Positions 37,447-46,158 of a stretch of DNA of 64,000 nucleotides are shown here, in pieces. This DNA is from Acetobacter aceti NBRC 14818 (GTDB taxonomy: Bacteria; Pseudomonadota; Alphaproteobacteria; Acetobacterales; Acetobacteraceae). The notes beneath the pieces were generated by a model, which was given only the letters and a program-made list of their open reading frames with translations, ran no database searches and was not told where the DNA came from. The translations under genes were made by a program, and so were the position numbers. Location of the stretch: the NCBI RefSeq assembly GCF_000193495.2, contig NZ_AP023410.1, positions 744,001-808,000 of the forward strand. Direction: 5' to 3'. The stretch's first letter is position 1. Every line of letters begins with the position of its first letter.

Positions 37447-38061
37447 TCAGTTCTTGGTTTTTTTGTGCTTATTCTGGAACTGCTCGATTTCGCCGCGCAG
37501 ATTTCCAATCGGCGCGGCATTGATCGTGTCCTGATAGGTGTTGCCGTCCCATAGCCAGCGATCCGAACCGTCCACCATAAGATCATACATGCCACGGTGG
37601 CTGGTCGGCAGTACGGCAATCTGACCGCTCACCGAATCCAGGATTTTCACCCAGTCCTGATCCTTGTGCAGGTAGACATCGGTGGAGCATCCGGCCGACC
37701 CGCACAATGCGGCCGACTGGAGCTCGATGAGGAGCGCAACGTCGCCTTTTTTGGTCGAAAGCGGAGCTGACCCGATCAGCACAAGAGGCTCTTCCTTGTG
37801 ACGGCGCGAGGTGGCGATATCGTCAGCGGCGAGCTTGCGGGCCGCCTTGTCGAGTTCTGTTCCTAGCTGCTGGGTCAGAATGACGGGATTGCCTTTCGAC
37901 GAAGAACTCGCCGTTTTCGAGGTGGCGCGATGTTTGACATGATGGGTCTGCGTGGTGGTTGCCTGCGCATATCCCGACGACAAGGCCAGAGACAGACAGG
38001 CTCCCAGCATGACCACCGGGCGTTGCCCGAGAAGACGCTGCTGAACAGATGAAGCCGTCAT
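37447..38061 (-). CDS. Exported hypothetical protein
   Basis: 204 residues from ATG 38061; the longer frame to 38160 has an improbable leader. Signal peptide (QRPVVMLGACLSLALSSGYA then QA), a Ser/Thr/Lys-rich linker, then a globular part with KGDVALLIELQSAALCGSAG and CSTDVYLHKDQDWVKILDSV and GMYDLMVDGSDRWLWDGNTY. Two cysteines in CGSAGC could be paired. The pattern matches uncharacterised periplasmic proteins of alphaproteobacteria that I cannot name. Faces the small 36948 gene across a hairpin. Confidence 0.65.
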   Translation of the reverse strand: MTASSVQQRLLGQRPVVMLGACLSLALSSGYAQATTTQTHHVKHRATSKTASSSSKGNPVILTQQLGTELDKAARKLAADDIATSRRHKEEPLVLIGSAPLSTKKGDVALLIELQSAALCGSAGCSTDVYLHKDQDWVKILDSVSGQIAVLPTSHRGMYDLMVDGSDRWLWDGNTYQDTINAAPIGNLRGEIEQFQNKHKKTKN

Positions 38062-38210
38062 TGCGAAGCGTTTTACCGAGGGTGACAGGGAAAATGAATG
38101 CAAGACTGAAAAACTCCACCTGACGATCATGCCCCAAAGGCCATGACGAAGACACATCAACCATTTATTCCTGCTACCATACCGTAATTCCCTGACGGAG
38201 CGACACGATC

Positions 38211-38450
38211 TTGCAGGACATTCCTTTTACCATTCAGCCGGGCCTGTACCGGCATTACAAGGGAGGACTCTATACGGTCCTCCACACAGCACGACACAGT
38301 GAAACGGAGGAGTGGCTTGTTGTCTATCGGAGCGAGGCTCATGGCACCCTGTGGGTGCGCCCGCTTTCAATGTGGACCGAGCTGGTGAATGGTCGCCCTC
38401 GGTTCGCCTTCATGGAATCAGATGTCACTGAATCCAAAAGCCGTTTTTAG
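38211..38450 (+). CDS. DUF1653 protein
   Basis: 79 residues with the DUF1653 pattern: GLYRHYKGGLYTVLHTARHS, EEWLVVYRSEAHGTLWVRPL and the final PRFAFME. Small beta-rich protein of unknown biochemical role. TTG 38211 is taken as start, with GGAG about 11 bases upstream; no ATG precedes the domain. It is followed by a strong terminator. Confidence 0.8.
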   Translation: MQDIPFTIQPGLYRHYKGGLYTVLHTARHSETEEWLVVYRSEAHGTLWVRPLSMWTELVNGRPRFAFMESDVTESKSRF

Positions 38451-38490
38451 GCCGCGCCTTCTGCCTGTTTAAGAAATAAATGAAGCGCAT

Positions 38491-38530
38491 AAAAAAAAGT
38501 CCTCCCCAACCTGTGTTGGAGAGGACTTTT
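38491..38530 (+). terminator. Bidirectional rho-independent terminator
   Basis: AAAAGTCCTC with inner CCAAC pairs with GTTGG and GAGGACTTTT (38495-38530) around a four-base loop. A run of eight A residues on the left and four T residues on the right serve both convergent genes. Confidence 0.88.
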
Positions 38531-38550
38531 CTGTCTGAATGATCCGAAGA

Positions 38551-38964
38551 TCAGATCAGCGACTTGGCGCGAGCCAGTACAGCCGAGCAGACATTGCCCT
38601 GAGCTGGCGCTTCCAGAGATGTAATGGTCGAACGGTTACCGTTGATAAGGAACTCGCCTGATGAACCGATCGCGTAGTCCATGTTGCCATTGTGGTCCAT
38701 GGGAACAGCGTTCGTCTTGGCGTTGATCGCGGCCTGCAGGGAGTCACCGTCATCGTGGGACACCTGATTGGTCTCCACGCAATAGTTCAGCAGACCAGCC
38801 ACATTGGCAGGGGAAACGGAAGCGACATCTGCCGGAGATGCAACGGCCGTGGGAGCCTTGCCATAAACGGCAGGGAGTTCAGCGGCATGGGCAGACAGTG
38901 CGAAGGACGCGGCGCCTGCGACAAAAGACGTCGCGGCAAGGGCGCGAAGGTAGAAACGGGTCAT
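38551..38964 (-). CDS. Exported DUF2501-like protein
   Basis: 137 residues. Signal peptide ending ALSAHA, an Ala/Val/Pro-rich spacer, then NVAGLLNYCVETNQVSHDDG, which resembles the core of the DUF2501 family (E. coli YjjA relatives), and a late cysteine in GNVCSAVLARAKSLI. The ribosome site GGAG lies eight bases before the ATG. Periplasmic location likely; function unknown. Confidence 0.65.
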   Translation of the reverse strand: MTRFYLRALAATSFVAGAASFALSAHAAELPAVYGKAPTAVASPADVASVSPANVAGLLNYCVETNQVSHDDGDSLQAAINAKTNAVPMDHNGNMDYAIGSSGEFLINGNRSTITSLEAPAQGNVCSAVLARAKSLI

Positions 38965-39111
38965 CGAAAGCTCCTGTTGCTTTGCCGGTATGTTGCTTCA
39001 ATGCAATCTTCGGCGCAACACATGCAAGCGACATAGGCCCATGTCTCACGGGGGAAACAGGTGTTCACAATATCGGGAGGTTCGTGAAACCCCGTTCAGA
39101 AAAACTCTTTC

Positions 39112-39185
39112 TGGAGCGGCTGAAGGGAATCGAACCCTCGTATGCAGCTTGGGAAGCTGCCGTTCTACCATTGAACTACACCCGC
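39112..39185 (-). tRNA. tRNA-Gly (TCC)
   Basis: 74 bases including CCA. D-arm GTAGTTCAATGGTAGAAC, anticodon stem-loop GCAGCTTCCCAAGCTGC (anticodon TCC) and T-arm GAGGGTTCGATTCCCTT are intact. The acceptor arms read GCGGGTG and CAGCCGC, so the fifth pair is G-G rather than G-C; the usual 3' arm would be CACCCGC. Confidence 0.93.
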
Positions 39186-39251
39186 GTTCTGTGACCTATA
39201 ATCCGCTCCACCGGGCGTGGCAATCACCGCCACGACCCGGCGATGGAACCA

Positions 39252-40754
39252 TCAGAGTTTTGACGGAACTCTCGGTGAGCGCAGCGTCTCTTCACTCCAG
39301 CCGCCTCCAAGCGCACGATAGAACGTTACGACATTTTCATATCGCGCAACCTGCACCGCCACCCGCGATTGTTCCGCCTGAAGCAGATTCCGCTGCATGA
39401 CCAGCTGATTGAGATAGGAATCCGTTCCCACAGAATACCGCATCTTCGACAGGCGGTAGGCATCAGACATCTCGCGGACATAGTCATCCATCCGGCGGCT
39501 TTCTTCCAGATAGGTGGAACGTGCAACCAGTGTGTCCGAGACCTCCTTGAAAGCTGTCTGGATCGTCTTTTCGTAGGTCGCCAGCTTGATGTCCCTGCCC
39601 GCCTTGGCGGATTCAAGATTGCCCCTGTTCTGGCCCCAGGTGAAAATCGGAATACTGACATTGGGTTGCAGCCCCCATGTCGTCGCCGGAGCGGTGAAAA
39701 GACGGTGGAACAGCAGACTGCTGACGCCATCGGTCGCCGTCAGTGTGAACTTCGGGAAGAAGGCCGCGCGGGCAGCGCCGATGGTAGCGTTTGCCGACAG
39801 CAGATCATGCTCGGCAGCGATAATATCCGGTCGACGGAACAGAAGATCGGACGGCAGTCCCGCTGGAATATCCGCCATCAGCGTCTGTTCACCCAAAGGG
39901 CGCGCCGGAGGCAGATCACTCGGGATCGGCGCACCGATCAGCAGGGTGATGTTGTTTTCATCCTGCGCCACAAGCCGGGTCTGCTGCGCCTGAAGCTGAC
40001 GGGCCTGATCCACCTGCGTTTCCGCCTGCCGCACGGTCAGCAGGTTTTCCTCGCCATGATCGTAGCGAAGGCGAATGAGTTTGAGATTCTCATCCAGATT
40101 CGCAACCGCCTTGTTGGCGATGTCGAGAACTTCCTTATCTCCCAGCCACGCAAGATAGGCGTTGGCGACCTGCGAAACGATACTGATCCGCACGGCACGC
40201 TCGGTCGCCACCTGCTTCAGGGCAGCTTCGGCAGTTGATTTCGAGAGGCTGCGGATACGACCGAAAATATCGATTTCATAAGAAGAGAAACCGATACCCG
40301 CACTGTAATAGCGGAAGGTCGAGATTGTTTCACCGACACCCGGCGCGAAGCTGAAACCGGCTGTCTGTGAAGGAGCCATATACATCGCCTGCCCTGTCGC
40401 CCCGATGGGTGGGAACAGGGAGGCGTGCTGCACGTCATATTGCGCGGCTGACTGGGCGATGTTCGCCACGGCCACGCGCAGATCACGGTTTTCACGCATG
40501 GCGATGGCAATCAGCGCCTTGAGACGCGGATCGACAAAGAAATCCTCCCAGCCAATATCGGAAGCCGGTGTCTGCAGAACGTCTCCTGCCTTTTTCGGCT
40601 TCGCCATCGGCTCGGCAGTATAGGCACCCGCCACAGGCGCTTTTGGCCGATGATAGGTCGGCTCCATAGTGCAACCCGCCAGCAATATGCCCGCAAAAGC
40701 TATGCTGCCGGAACGGGAGACCACACCACTACGGACGCGAGAAAGAACGCTCAT
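39252..40754 (-). CDS. RND efflux outer-membrane factor (NodT/OprM family lipoprotein)
   Basis: 500 residues. Lipobox IAFAGILLAGC near residue 28, then a typical OMF start (TMEPTYHRPKAPVAGAY) and two TolC-type coiled-coil repeats (for example AMRENRDLRVAVANIAQSAA and IAAEHDLLSANATIGAARAA). It forms the trimeric outer-membrane channel of the pump. It is last in the operon and its ATG overlaps the inner-membrane pump gene stop (TAATG), so translation is coupled. Confidence 0.93.
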   Translation of the reverse strand: MSVLSRVRSGVVSRSGSIAFAGILLAGCTMEPTYHRPKAPVAGAYTAEPMAKPKKAGDVLQTPASDIGWEDFFVDPRLKALIAIAMRENRDLRVAVANIAQSAAQYDVQHASLFPPIGATGQAMYMAPSQTAGFSFAPGVGETISTFRYYSAGIGFSSYEIDIFGRIRSLSKSTAEAALKQVATERAVRISIVSQVANAYLAWLGDKEVLDIANKAVANLDENLKLIRLRYDHGEENLLTVRQAETQVDQARQLQAQQTRLVAQDENNITLLIGAPIPSDLPPARPLGEQTLMADIPAGLPSDLLFRRPDIIAAEHDLLSANATIGAARAAFFPKFTLTATDGVSSLLFHRLFTAPATTWGLQPNVSIPIFTWGQNRGNLESAKAGRDIKLATYEKTIQTAFKEVSDTLVARSTYLEESRRMDDYVREMSDAYRLSKMRYSVGTDSYLNQLVMQRNLLQAEQSRVAVQVARYENVVTFYRALGGGWSEETLRSPRVPSKL

Positions 40755-43700
40755 TATGTCGCCTCCGGCGTGGCGGTGGGAGGAAGTCTGTCGTCATCAC
40801 GGCGTTCCGACAGGCGACGCACCCTGAACAGGCGCAGTACCAGAACGAAGAACAGCGGCACAAAGAAGATGGCGAGGAAGGTCGCGGTCAGCATGCCTCC
40901 AACCACGCTGATACCGATGGCCTGACGGGCGGCGGAACCGGCGCCCGAGGCGATGGCCAGCGGAAGCACGCCCAGCACAAAGGCGATCGACGTCATCAGG
41001 ATCGGGCGCAGTCGCTCGCGTCCGGCATTGATCACGGCCTCTTCCAGCGTCTGCCCCGCCTCGAAGTTCGCCTTGGCGAATTCAACGATCAGAATGGCGT
41101 TCTTGACCGCCAGACCGACCGTGGTGAGCAGGCCGACCTGGAAATAGACGTCATTGTCGCGGTTACACCACAATGTTGCAGCAATGGCGCCAAGCACGCC
41201 GAGCGGAATGACCAGGATCACCGCAAACGGGATAGCCCAGCTTTCATACAGAGCCGCAAGGCAGAGCAGGATGACGGTTGCGGCCAGCGCATAGAGCGGA
41301 CCTGTCGAAGAGCCTGCCGCCATCTGCTCGAAGGACAGGCCGGTCCATTCATAACCGATGCCGGGCGGCAGGTCGTTCAGGATTTCCGTAATCGCGGCGA
41401 TGGCGTCGCCCGAGCTGTAACCAACCGCAGGCTGACCGAGAATTTCAAAGGCGTTCAGGCCATTATAGTTCTCCACCTTCTGCGGCCCGACAATCCAGTT
41501 CCCACTGACAACAGCATTGAATGGGACCATCGTGCCGCCCGTGTTGCGCAGATACCAGGCGTCAAGATCGACCGGCACCATACGTGAGGACGGCATGCCC
41601 TGAATATAGACCTGCTTCACACGGTCATCGCGCATGAACTGGTTCACATAGATCGAACCCAGTGCGCCGTTGACCAGCGTGTTGATGTCGGCAACCGAGA
41701 CACCGAGCGCATTGGCTTTTTCACGATCAATATCAAGATGATATTGCGGCGCGTCTTCCATGCCGTTCGGACGGACAGCCATCAGGCGCTTGTCCTGTGC
41801 GGCGCGTCCGAGAACCATGTTACGGGCGGCCAACAGCCTGTCATGTCCGAGGTGGCCACGATCCTCAAGCTCAAGATCGAAACCCGAAGCATTGCCGAGT
41901 TCAAGCACGGCAGGCGGATTGATGGCGAAGATCTGGGCCTCCGGGTCGCCCCAGAAATGCATCATGATTCGTCCGGCGATGGCGTCCACGCCCTGCCCGG
42001 CCCCGGTCCGTTCATCCCACGGCTTCAGCTTGATGAAGAACGCGCCCGCGCTCTGCCCCTGCCCCGCGAAGTTGAAGCCGTTCATCACATAGACGGACTC
42101 AACATTATCGGCCTCGGACTTGAGGATATAATCCGAAACCTTCTTGGTGACCTTCCCGGTCTGTTCCTGCGTCGCACCGGCAGGCATGGTCACCTGTCCG
42201 AAAATCAGACCCTGATCTTCATTGGGCAGGAAGCCGCCGGGCAGCCGCATGAACAGGAAGACAGCGCTCGCAGTGATGGCGGCGAAACCGATCAACGAGA
42301 GGACGCGATGTCCGATGATGAGATTGACCCCACGCAGATAACCATGAGTCAGGCGGGTAAAGGCCCGGTTGAACCAGCCCGCCAGCCCCTTGGTCTTTTC
42401 ATGCTCACCGGGTTTGAGCATCGTCGCGCACAGGGCCGGCGTCATGATCATCGCCACCAGTACGGACAGCCACATGGCGGCGCAGATGGTGATGGAGAAC
42501 TGGCGATAGATCACGCCCGTCGAACCAGTGAACGCCGCCATCGGCAGGAACACAGCCGTCAGCACCAGCACGATACCGATCAGCGCGCCGGAGATTTCAT
42601 CCATCGACACACGGGCCGCTTCTCTCGGTGAGAGATTTTTCTCGTGCATTACGCGCTCGACGTTTTCGACAACAACGATGGCGTCATCCACCAGCAGGCC
42701 GACAGCCAGAACCATCGCCAGCATGGTCAGCGTGTTGATCGAGAATCCCAGCGCCGACAGGAAGCCGAATGTGCCGAGCAACACGACAGGAACGGCGATG
42801 GTCGGGATCAGTGTGGCGCGGAAGTTCTGCAGGAACACCAGCATCACAAGGAAGACCAGCCCGATCGCTTCAGCGAGCGTAATGACCACTTCATGGATGG
42901 ACAGAACGATGAACGGCTCGGTGTCGAGTGGGTAGAAGGTCTTCAGACCGGGCGGATAGAACTTCTCAAGACGCTTCACCTCCTCACGAACGGCGGCTTC
43001 GGTCGTCAACTGGTTCGCACCAGGCGTCAGTTTCAGCGCCATACCGGCGGCTGGATGGCCATTATAGAGTGAGTTGAAGTTGTAGCTCTGCGCGCCGAAT
43101 TCGACCTTGGCGACGTCACCGATGCGGACCTGTGAGCCATTGGGCATCACCTTGAGCAGGATCTTGCGGAATTCGTCCGGAGCCGTCAGTCGTGTCGGAC
43201 CAATGATGGTCGCATCCAGACTGGCGCCGGGAACCGCCGGAAGACCACCCAGTTCACCTGACGACACCTGAATGTTCTGACTCTGGATCGCCGCCTGCAC
43301 GTCGCCCACGGTCAGGCCGTAGCTGTAGAGCTTGCGCGGATCGAGCCAGATACGCATGGCGTATTCCGAACCGAACAGCGTGTGGTCACCCACGCCGGTG
43401 ACGCGAGACAGCGGATCGGACACGTTGGAGGCAACGTAATCGGCAATATCCTGCGCGTTCATGGAGCCGTCGGCGGAAATGAAGCCGATGACCATCATAA
43501 AGTTCTTCACGGCCTTGGCGACCGTAAGACCCTGCGCCGTCACTTCCGTCGGCAGTCGCGGCTGCGCAAGCTGCAGCTTGTTCTGCACCTGCACCTGAGC
43601 AATGTCAGGATTGGTCCCCTGCTCGAAGGTCAGGTCGATTTCCATCTGACCCGACGCGTAGGACTGCGACGAGATGTATTCGAGATGATCGAGACCGAAC

Positions 43701-43906
43701 ATCTGCTGCAGGATCGGGCGTACCACCGTGTTGTTCACGGTTTCCGCAGAAGCGCCGGGATAGGTCACACTGATGGAGACCTGTGGCGGCGCGATGGACG
43801 GATACTGCGCGATCGGCATGCGGAAGATGGCAACACTGCCAATCAGCATGATGATAAGGCCGATGACCCACGCGAAGACCGGCCGGTCAATAAAGAAGCG
43901 TGACAT
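40754..43906 (-). CDS. RND multidrug efflux transporter, HAE1 (AcrB-like)
   Basis: 1050 residues, the usual size. N-terminus MSRFFIDRPVFAWVIGLIIM, twelve transmembrane segments in two halves and large periplasmic loops. The proton-relay aspartates lie in AVGLLVDDAIVVVENVERVM on TM4 and the matching lysine region near LTTVGLAVKNAILIVEFAKA. C-terminus is hydrophilic. Exports amphiphilic drugs, solvents or bile-like compounds by proton antiport; specificity not predictable. Begins five bases after the adaptor gene. Confidence 0.95.
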   Translation of the reverse strand: MSRFFIDRPVFAWVIGLIIMLIGSVAIFRMPIAQYPSIAPPQVSISVTYPGASAETVNNTVVRPILQQMFGLDHLEYISSQSYASGQMEIDLTFEQGTNPDIAQVQVQNKLQLAQPRLPTEVTAQGLTVAKAVKNFMMVIGFISADGSMNAQDIADYVASNVSDPLSRVTGVGDHTLFGSEYAMRIWLDPRKLYSYGLTVGDVQAAIQSQNIQVSSGELGGLPAVPGASLDATIIGPTRLTAPDEFRKILLKVMPNGSQVRIGDVAKVEFGAQSYNFNSLYNGHPAAGMALKLTPGANQLTTEAAVREEVKRLEKFYPPGLKTFYPLDTEPFIVLSIHEVVITLAEAIGLVFLVMLVFLQNFRATLIPTIAVPVVLLGTFGFLSALGFSINTLTMLAMVLAVGLLVDDAIVVVENVERVMHEKNLSPREAARVSMDEISGALIGIVLVLTAVFLPMAAFTGSTGVIYRQFSITICAAMWLSVLVAMIMTPALCATMLKPGEHEKTKGLAGWFNRAFTRLTHGYLRGVNLIIGHRVLSLIGFAAITASAVFLFMRLPGGFLPNEDQGLIFGQVTMPAGATQEQTGKVTKKVSDYILKSEADNVESVYVMNGFNFAGQGQSAGAFFIKLKPWDERTGAGQGVDAIAGRIMMHFWGDPEAQIFAINPPAVLELGNASGFDLELEDRGHLGHDRLLAARNMVLGRAAQDKRLMAVRPNGMEDAPQYHLDIDREKANALGVSVADINTLVNGALGSIYVNQFMRDDRVKQVYIQGMPSSRMVPVDLDAWYLRNTGGTMVPFNAVVSGNWIVGPQKVENYNGLNAFEILGQPAVGYSSGDAIAAITEILNDLPPGIGYEWTGLSFEQMAAGSSTGPLYALAATVILLCLAALYESWAIPFAVILVIPLGVLGAIAATLWCNRDNDVYFQVGLLTTVGLAVKNAILIVEFAKANFEAGQTLEEAVINAGRERLRPILMTSIAFVLGVLPLAIASGAGSAARQAIGISVVGGMLTATFLAIFFVPLFFVLVLRLFRVRRLSERRDDDRLPPTATPEAT

Positions 43907-43911
43907 GCTGC

Positions 43912-45147
43912 TCAGTTTTTCCCGGCGTCGGAGGAGGATGCACCAGCGGGCTGGGCGTCTGTAGGCTGGACATTGGCAGGTTGCGCGTCAGGAGCCGCAG
44001 CTTCCCTGAAAGGCGTGACCGTGACCTTGTCGCCCGGATGCACCTTCTGAAGACCGATCACCACAACCCGGTCTCCCGCCTTCAGGCCGGAGTTCACGAT
44101 CCAGTCACTGTCATGTGTGGAACCGGTTGTGATCGCACGCTGGGCGATCTTGTCATCCTCTCCGACGACCATGACCTGCGGGTCACCATGACTGTTCCGC
44201 GTCACAGCCTGCTGGGGCACGAGGAGCGCCTGCGGATTGGTGCCTTCATCAAGCGTCGCATGCACATACATGCCCGGCAGGAGATATTTCTGCGGATTGG
44301 GGAAGACGGCCCGGACCACGATTGTCGCTGTGGCTTCATCCACATTGACTTCGCTGAACTGCATCTTTCCGGCCTGATCGTAGGTGGAACCATCTTCCAG
44401 CTCCAGCGAGACCGGCACCGAATTGTCCGGATTGGTGTGGATCTGACCGCTGGCCGCTTCCCGGCGCAAACGCAGCAGGGAAATAGCCGGCAGATTGACG
44501 TCCACATAAATCGGATCAAGCCGTGTAATGATGGCGAGATTGCTCGACTGACCCGCCTGCACCAGAGCACCGACCGTCAGGATCGTACGACCGATGCGCC
44601 CTGAGATCGGCGCGTTCACATGGGTGTAGCGCAGATTGGTGGCGGCGTTTTCCACCTGTCCTTTTGCGATCAGGATCTGGGCGTCAGCAGAACGGGATGC
44701 AGCCAGCGCATCGTCATATTCCTGCTTGCTGACAGCATGCGCCGCTTTCAGCGGACCGTAACGCTCCAGTTTGGCTCTGGCTGTGACGGCGTTGGCCTGA
44801 GCCTGCGCAAGCTGGCCGTTGGCGCTATCATAAGCCGCCTGATAGATGCTCGGATCGATCTGATAGAGCTGTTGCCCTGCCTGCACATCCGTTCCCTGCA
44901 CGAACAGACGTTTCTGGATAACACCGCTCACCTGCGGACGGACCATCGCAATTTCATAGGCTTCCGTGCGACCGGGAAGCACGGTACGGATCTGGACCGG
45001 ACGAGGCTTCACGGTCAGCACTTCCACCTGTTGAGGTGGAGGCGCGCCCTGCTGCGGGGCCTTCTTGTTACAGGCAGTCAGAACCAGCAGGCTGGCAACC
45101 GATGCACACAGGGCCGGGGTTGAAAAACTACGGACGGGGCTTTTCAC
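43912..45147 (-). CDS. RND efflux periplasmic adaptor (AcrA-like lipoprotein)
   Basis: About 411 residues from GTG 45147, which follows AGGATG by six bases; the frame to 45246 would add a poor leader. Lipoprotein signal ending LLVLTAC. Split lipoyl domain (VRPQVSGVIQKRLFVQGTDV and YTHVNAPISGRIGRTILTVG) around an alpha hairpin rich in Ala/Gln, then beta-barrel and membrane-proximal domains (KAGDRVVVIGLQKVHPGDKV). It bridges the transporter and the outer-membrane channel. First gene of the operon. Confidence 0.94.
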   Translation of the reverse strand: MKSPVRSFSTPALCASVASLLVLTACNKKAPQQGAPPPQQVEVLTVKPRPVQIRTVLPGRTEAYEIAMVRPQVSGVIQKRLFVQGTDVQAGQQLYQIDPSIYQAAYDSANGQLAQAQANAVTARAKLERYGPLKAAHAVSKQEYDDALAASRSADAQILIAKGQVENAATNLRYTHVNAPISGRIGRTILTVGALVQAGQSSNLAIITRLDPIYVDVNLPAISLLRLRREAASGQIHTNPDNSVPVSLELEDGSTYDQAGKMQFSEVNVDEATATIVVRAVFPNPQKYLLPGMYVHATLDEGTNPQALLVPQQAVTRNSHGDPQVMVVGEDDKIAQRAITTGSTHDSDWIVNSGLKAGDRVVVIGLQKVHPGDKVTVTPFREAAAPDAQPANVQPTDAQPAGASSSDAGKN

Positions 45148-45203
45148 GGATACATCCTGCTGATTGTGTGTAGAATAGAATCTGGAACGGCATGATCGGC
45201 TCC

Positions 45204-45223
45204 AGTTCCTTAAAAAAGGAACT
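45204..45223. promoter_or_regulatory. Perfect palindrome in the efflux operon leader
   Basis: AGTTCCTT and AAGGAACT around four A residues: a perfect 8+8 inverted repeat between the efflux promoter candidate and the adaptor start. It may be a second site for the TetR regulator or an RNA hairpin. Confidence 0.55.
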
Positions 45224-45252
45224 ATCAGCGAATCTCGTTGCCTCATTGAATA

Positions 45253-45268
45253 GAAACTACTCAGTTTC
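45253..45268. promoter_or_regulatory. Operator candidate for the TetR-family regulator
   Basis: GAAACT and AGTTTC around a four-base centre. It lies within the spacer and -10 region of a leftward promoter (TTGACC on the minus strand at 45278-45283, then GTAGTT after 17 bases), so binding would block the efflux operon and possibly the regulator's own promoter. Confidence 0.55.
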
Positions 45269-45305
45269 CTAACCTGAGGTCAAGCCAGACCTGCCGTTTC
45301 TTCCA

Positions 45306-46034
45306 ATGGACAGATCCTTCATGAAGGCGCACATGGGGATGGCTATGAATGTCAAGGAACCTCAGCATTCTTCCTGCCGCGGTCCGGGTCGACCACCCGA
45401 GATGGCGGAGTGCGAACGGCGCAAGCGGATACTCTCTGCTGCGGACGAAGCCCTGCGGAGATATGGTTATCAGGCCGTCTCCATGGACAAGGTTGCCCAG
45501 TGTTCCGGCATGTCCAAACGCACGCTGTATCAGCTGTTTCCGTCCAAGCAGGATTTATTTCAGTCGCTGATCGAAAAACGGCTGTTCTGTTTTTCGCTGT
45601 CCATCCGCGAACATGCCCTTACGTCCGAAGACGAACTGATCGGACTGCTGGACGACCTTGCGGCTCACCTCACCCGTCCGGAAACCATCGAGCTGATCCG
45701 CGCCATCATCGCCAGCGCATCGGAAGCTGAAGATCTGCGCGACATCATGAACAGCCTCAAGCAGTGCGGAAAATCGAACGTCCTTCAGGCATGGCTGCAC
45801 GCCTACTGCACCGAGCATGGTCATCCCGAGACACGGATAGATCTGAAGGCGCAGCAACTCTTCAGCCTGACCGCAGGAGAGCGGATGCTGCATGCCCTGT
45901 TCAACAAGGAAACCGACGTGGAAGACTCCCGCGCCTGTATTGCGGATGGCGCGCGCCTCTTTCTCGCCGGCCTTCATGCGGAATGGAGTAAGGCCTCATG
46001 CAGCACACTGAATGACGTGAACTCAGAACGGTGA
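45306..46034 (+). CDS. TetR/AcrR-family repressor of the efflux operon
   Basis: About 242 residues. Helix-turn-helix in RYGYQAVSMDKVAQCSGMSK followed by RTLYQLFPSKQDLFQSLI, the classic TetR DNA-binding domain; a variable helical ligand domain follows. Divergent position beside the RND operon and the palindromes between them indicate local control, released by a pump substrate. The start is uncertain: ATG 45306, 45321, 45333 and 45345 are all in frame and none has a strong ribosome site. Confidence 0.9.
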   Translation: MDRSFMKAHMGMAMNVKEPQHSSCRGPGRPPEMAECERRKRILSAADEALRRYGYQAVSMDKVAQCSGMSKRTLYQLFPSKQDLFQSLIEKRLFCFSLSIREHALTSEDELIGLLDDLAAHLTRPETIELIRAIIASASEAEDLRDIMNSLKQCGKSNVLQAWLHAYCTEHGHPETRIDLKAQQLFSLTAGERMLHALFNKETDVEDSRACIADGARLFLAGLHAEWSKASCSTLNDVNSER

Positions 46035-46158
46035 ATTACGTCCGTTCTCTACAGCAGAGCGACAATCTCCAAGAATTTATCTCGAAATGCACCGGCAAGA
46101 GTATCTGCATCGCATGATGACGTTGAATCACTTTTGTAAAGTTTTTTAGATTGATTCA

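Noticed and set aside
38838-39400. Rightward frames containing RLKGIEPSYAAWEAAVLPLN and similar
   Set aside because: They are antisense translations of tRNA-Gly joined to shadows of neighbouring genes.
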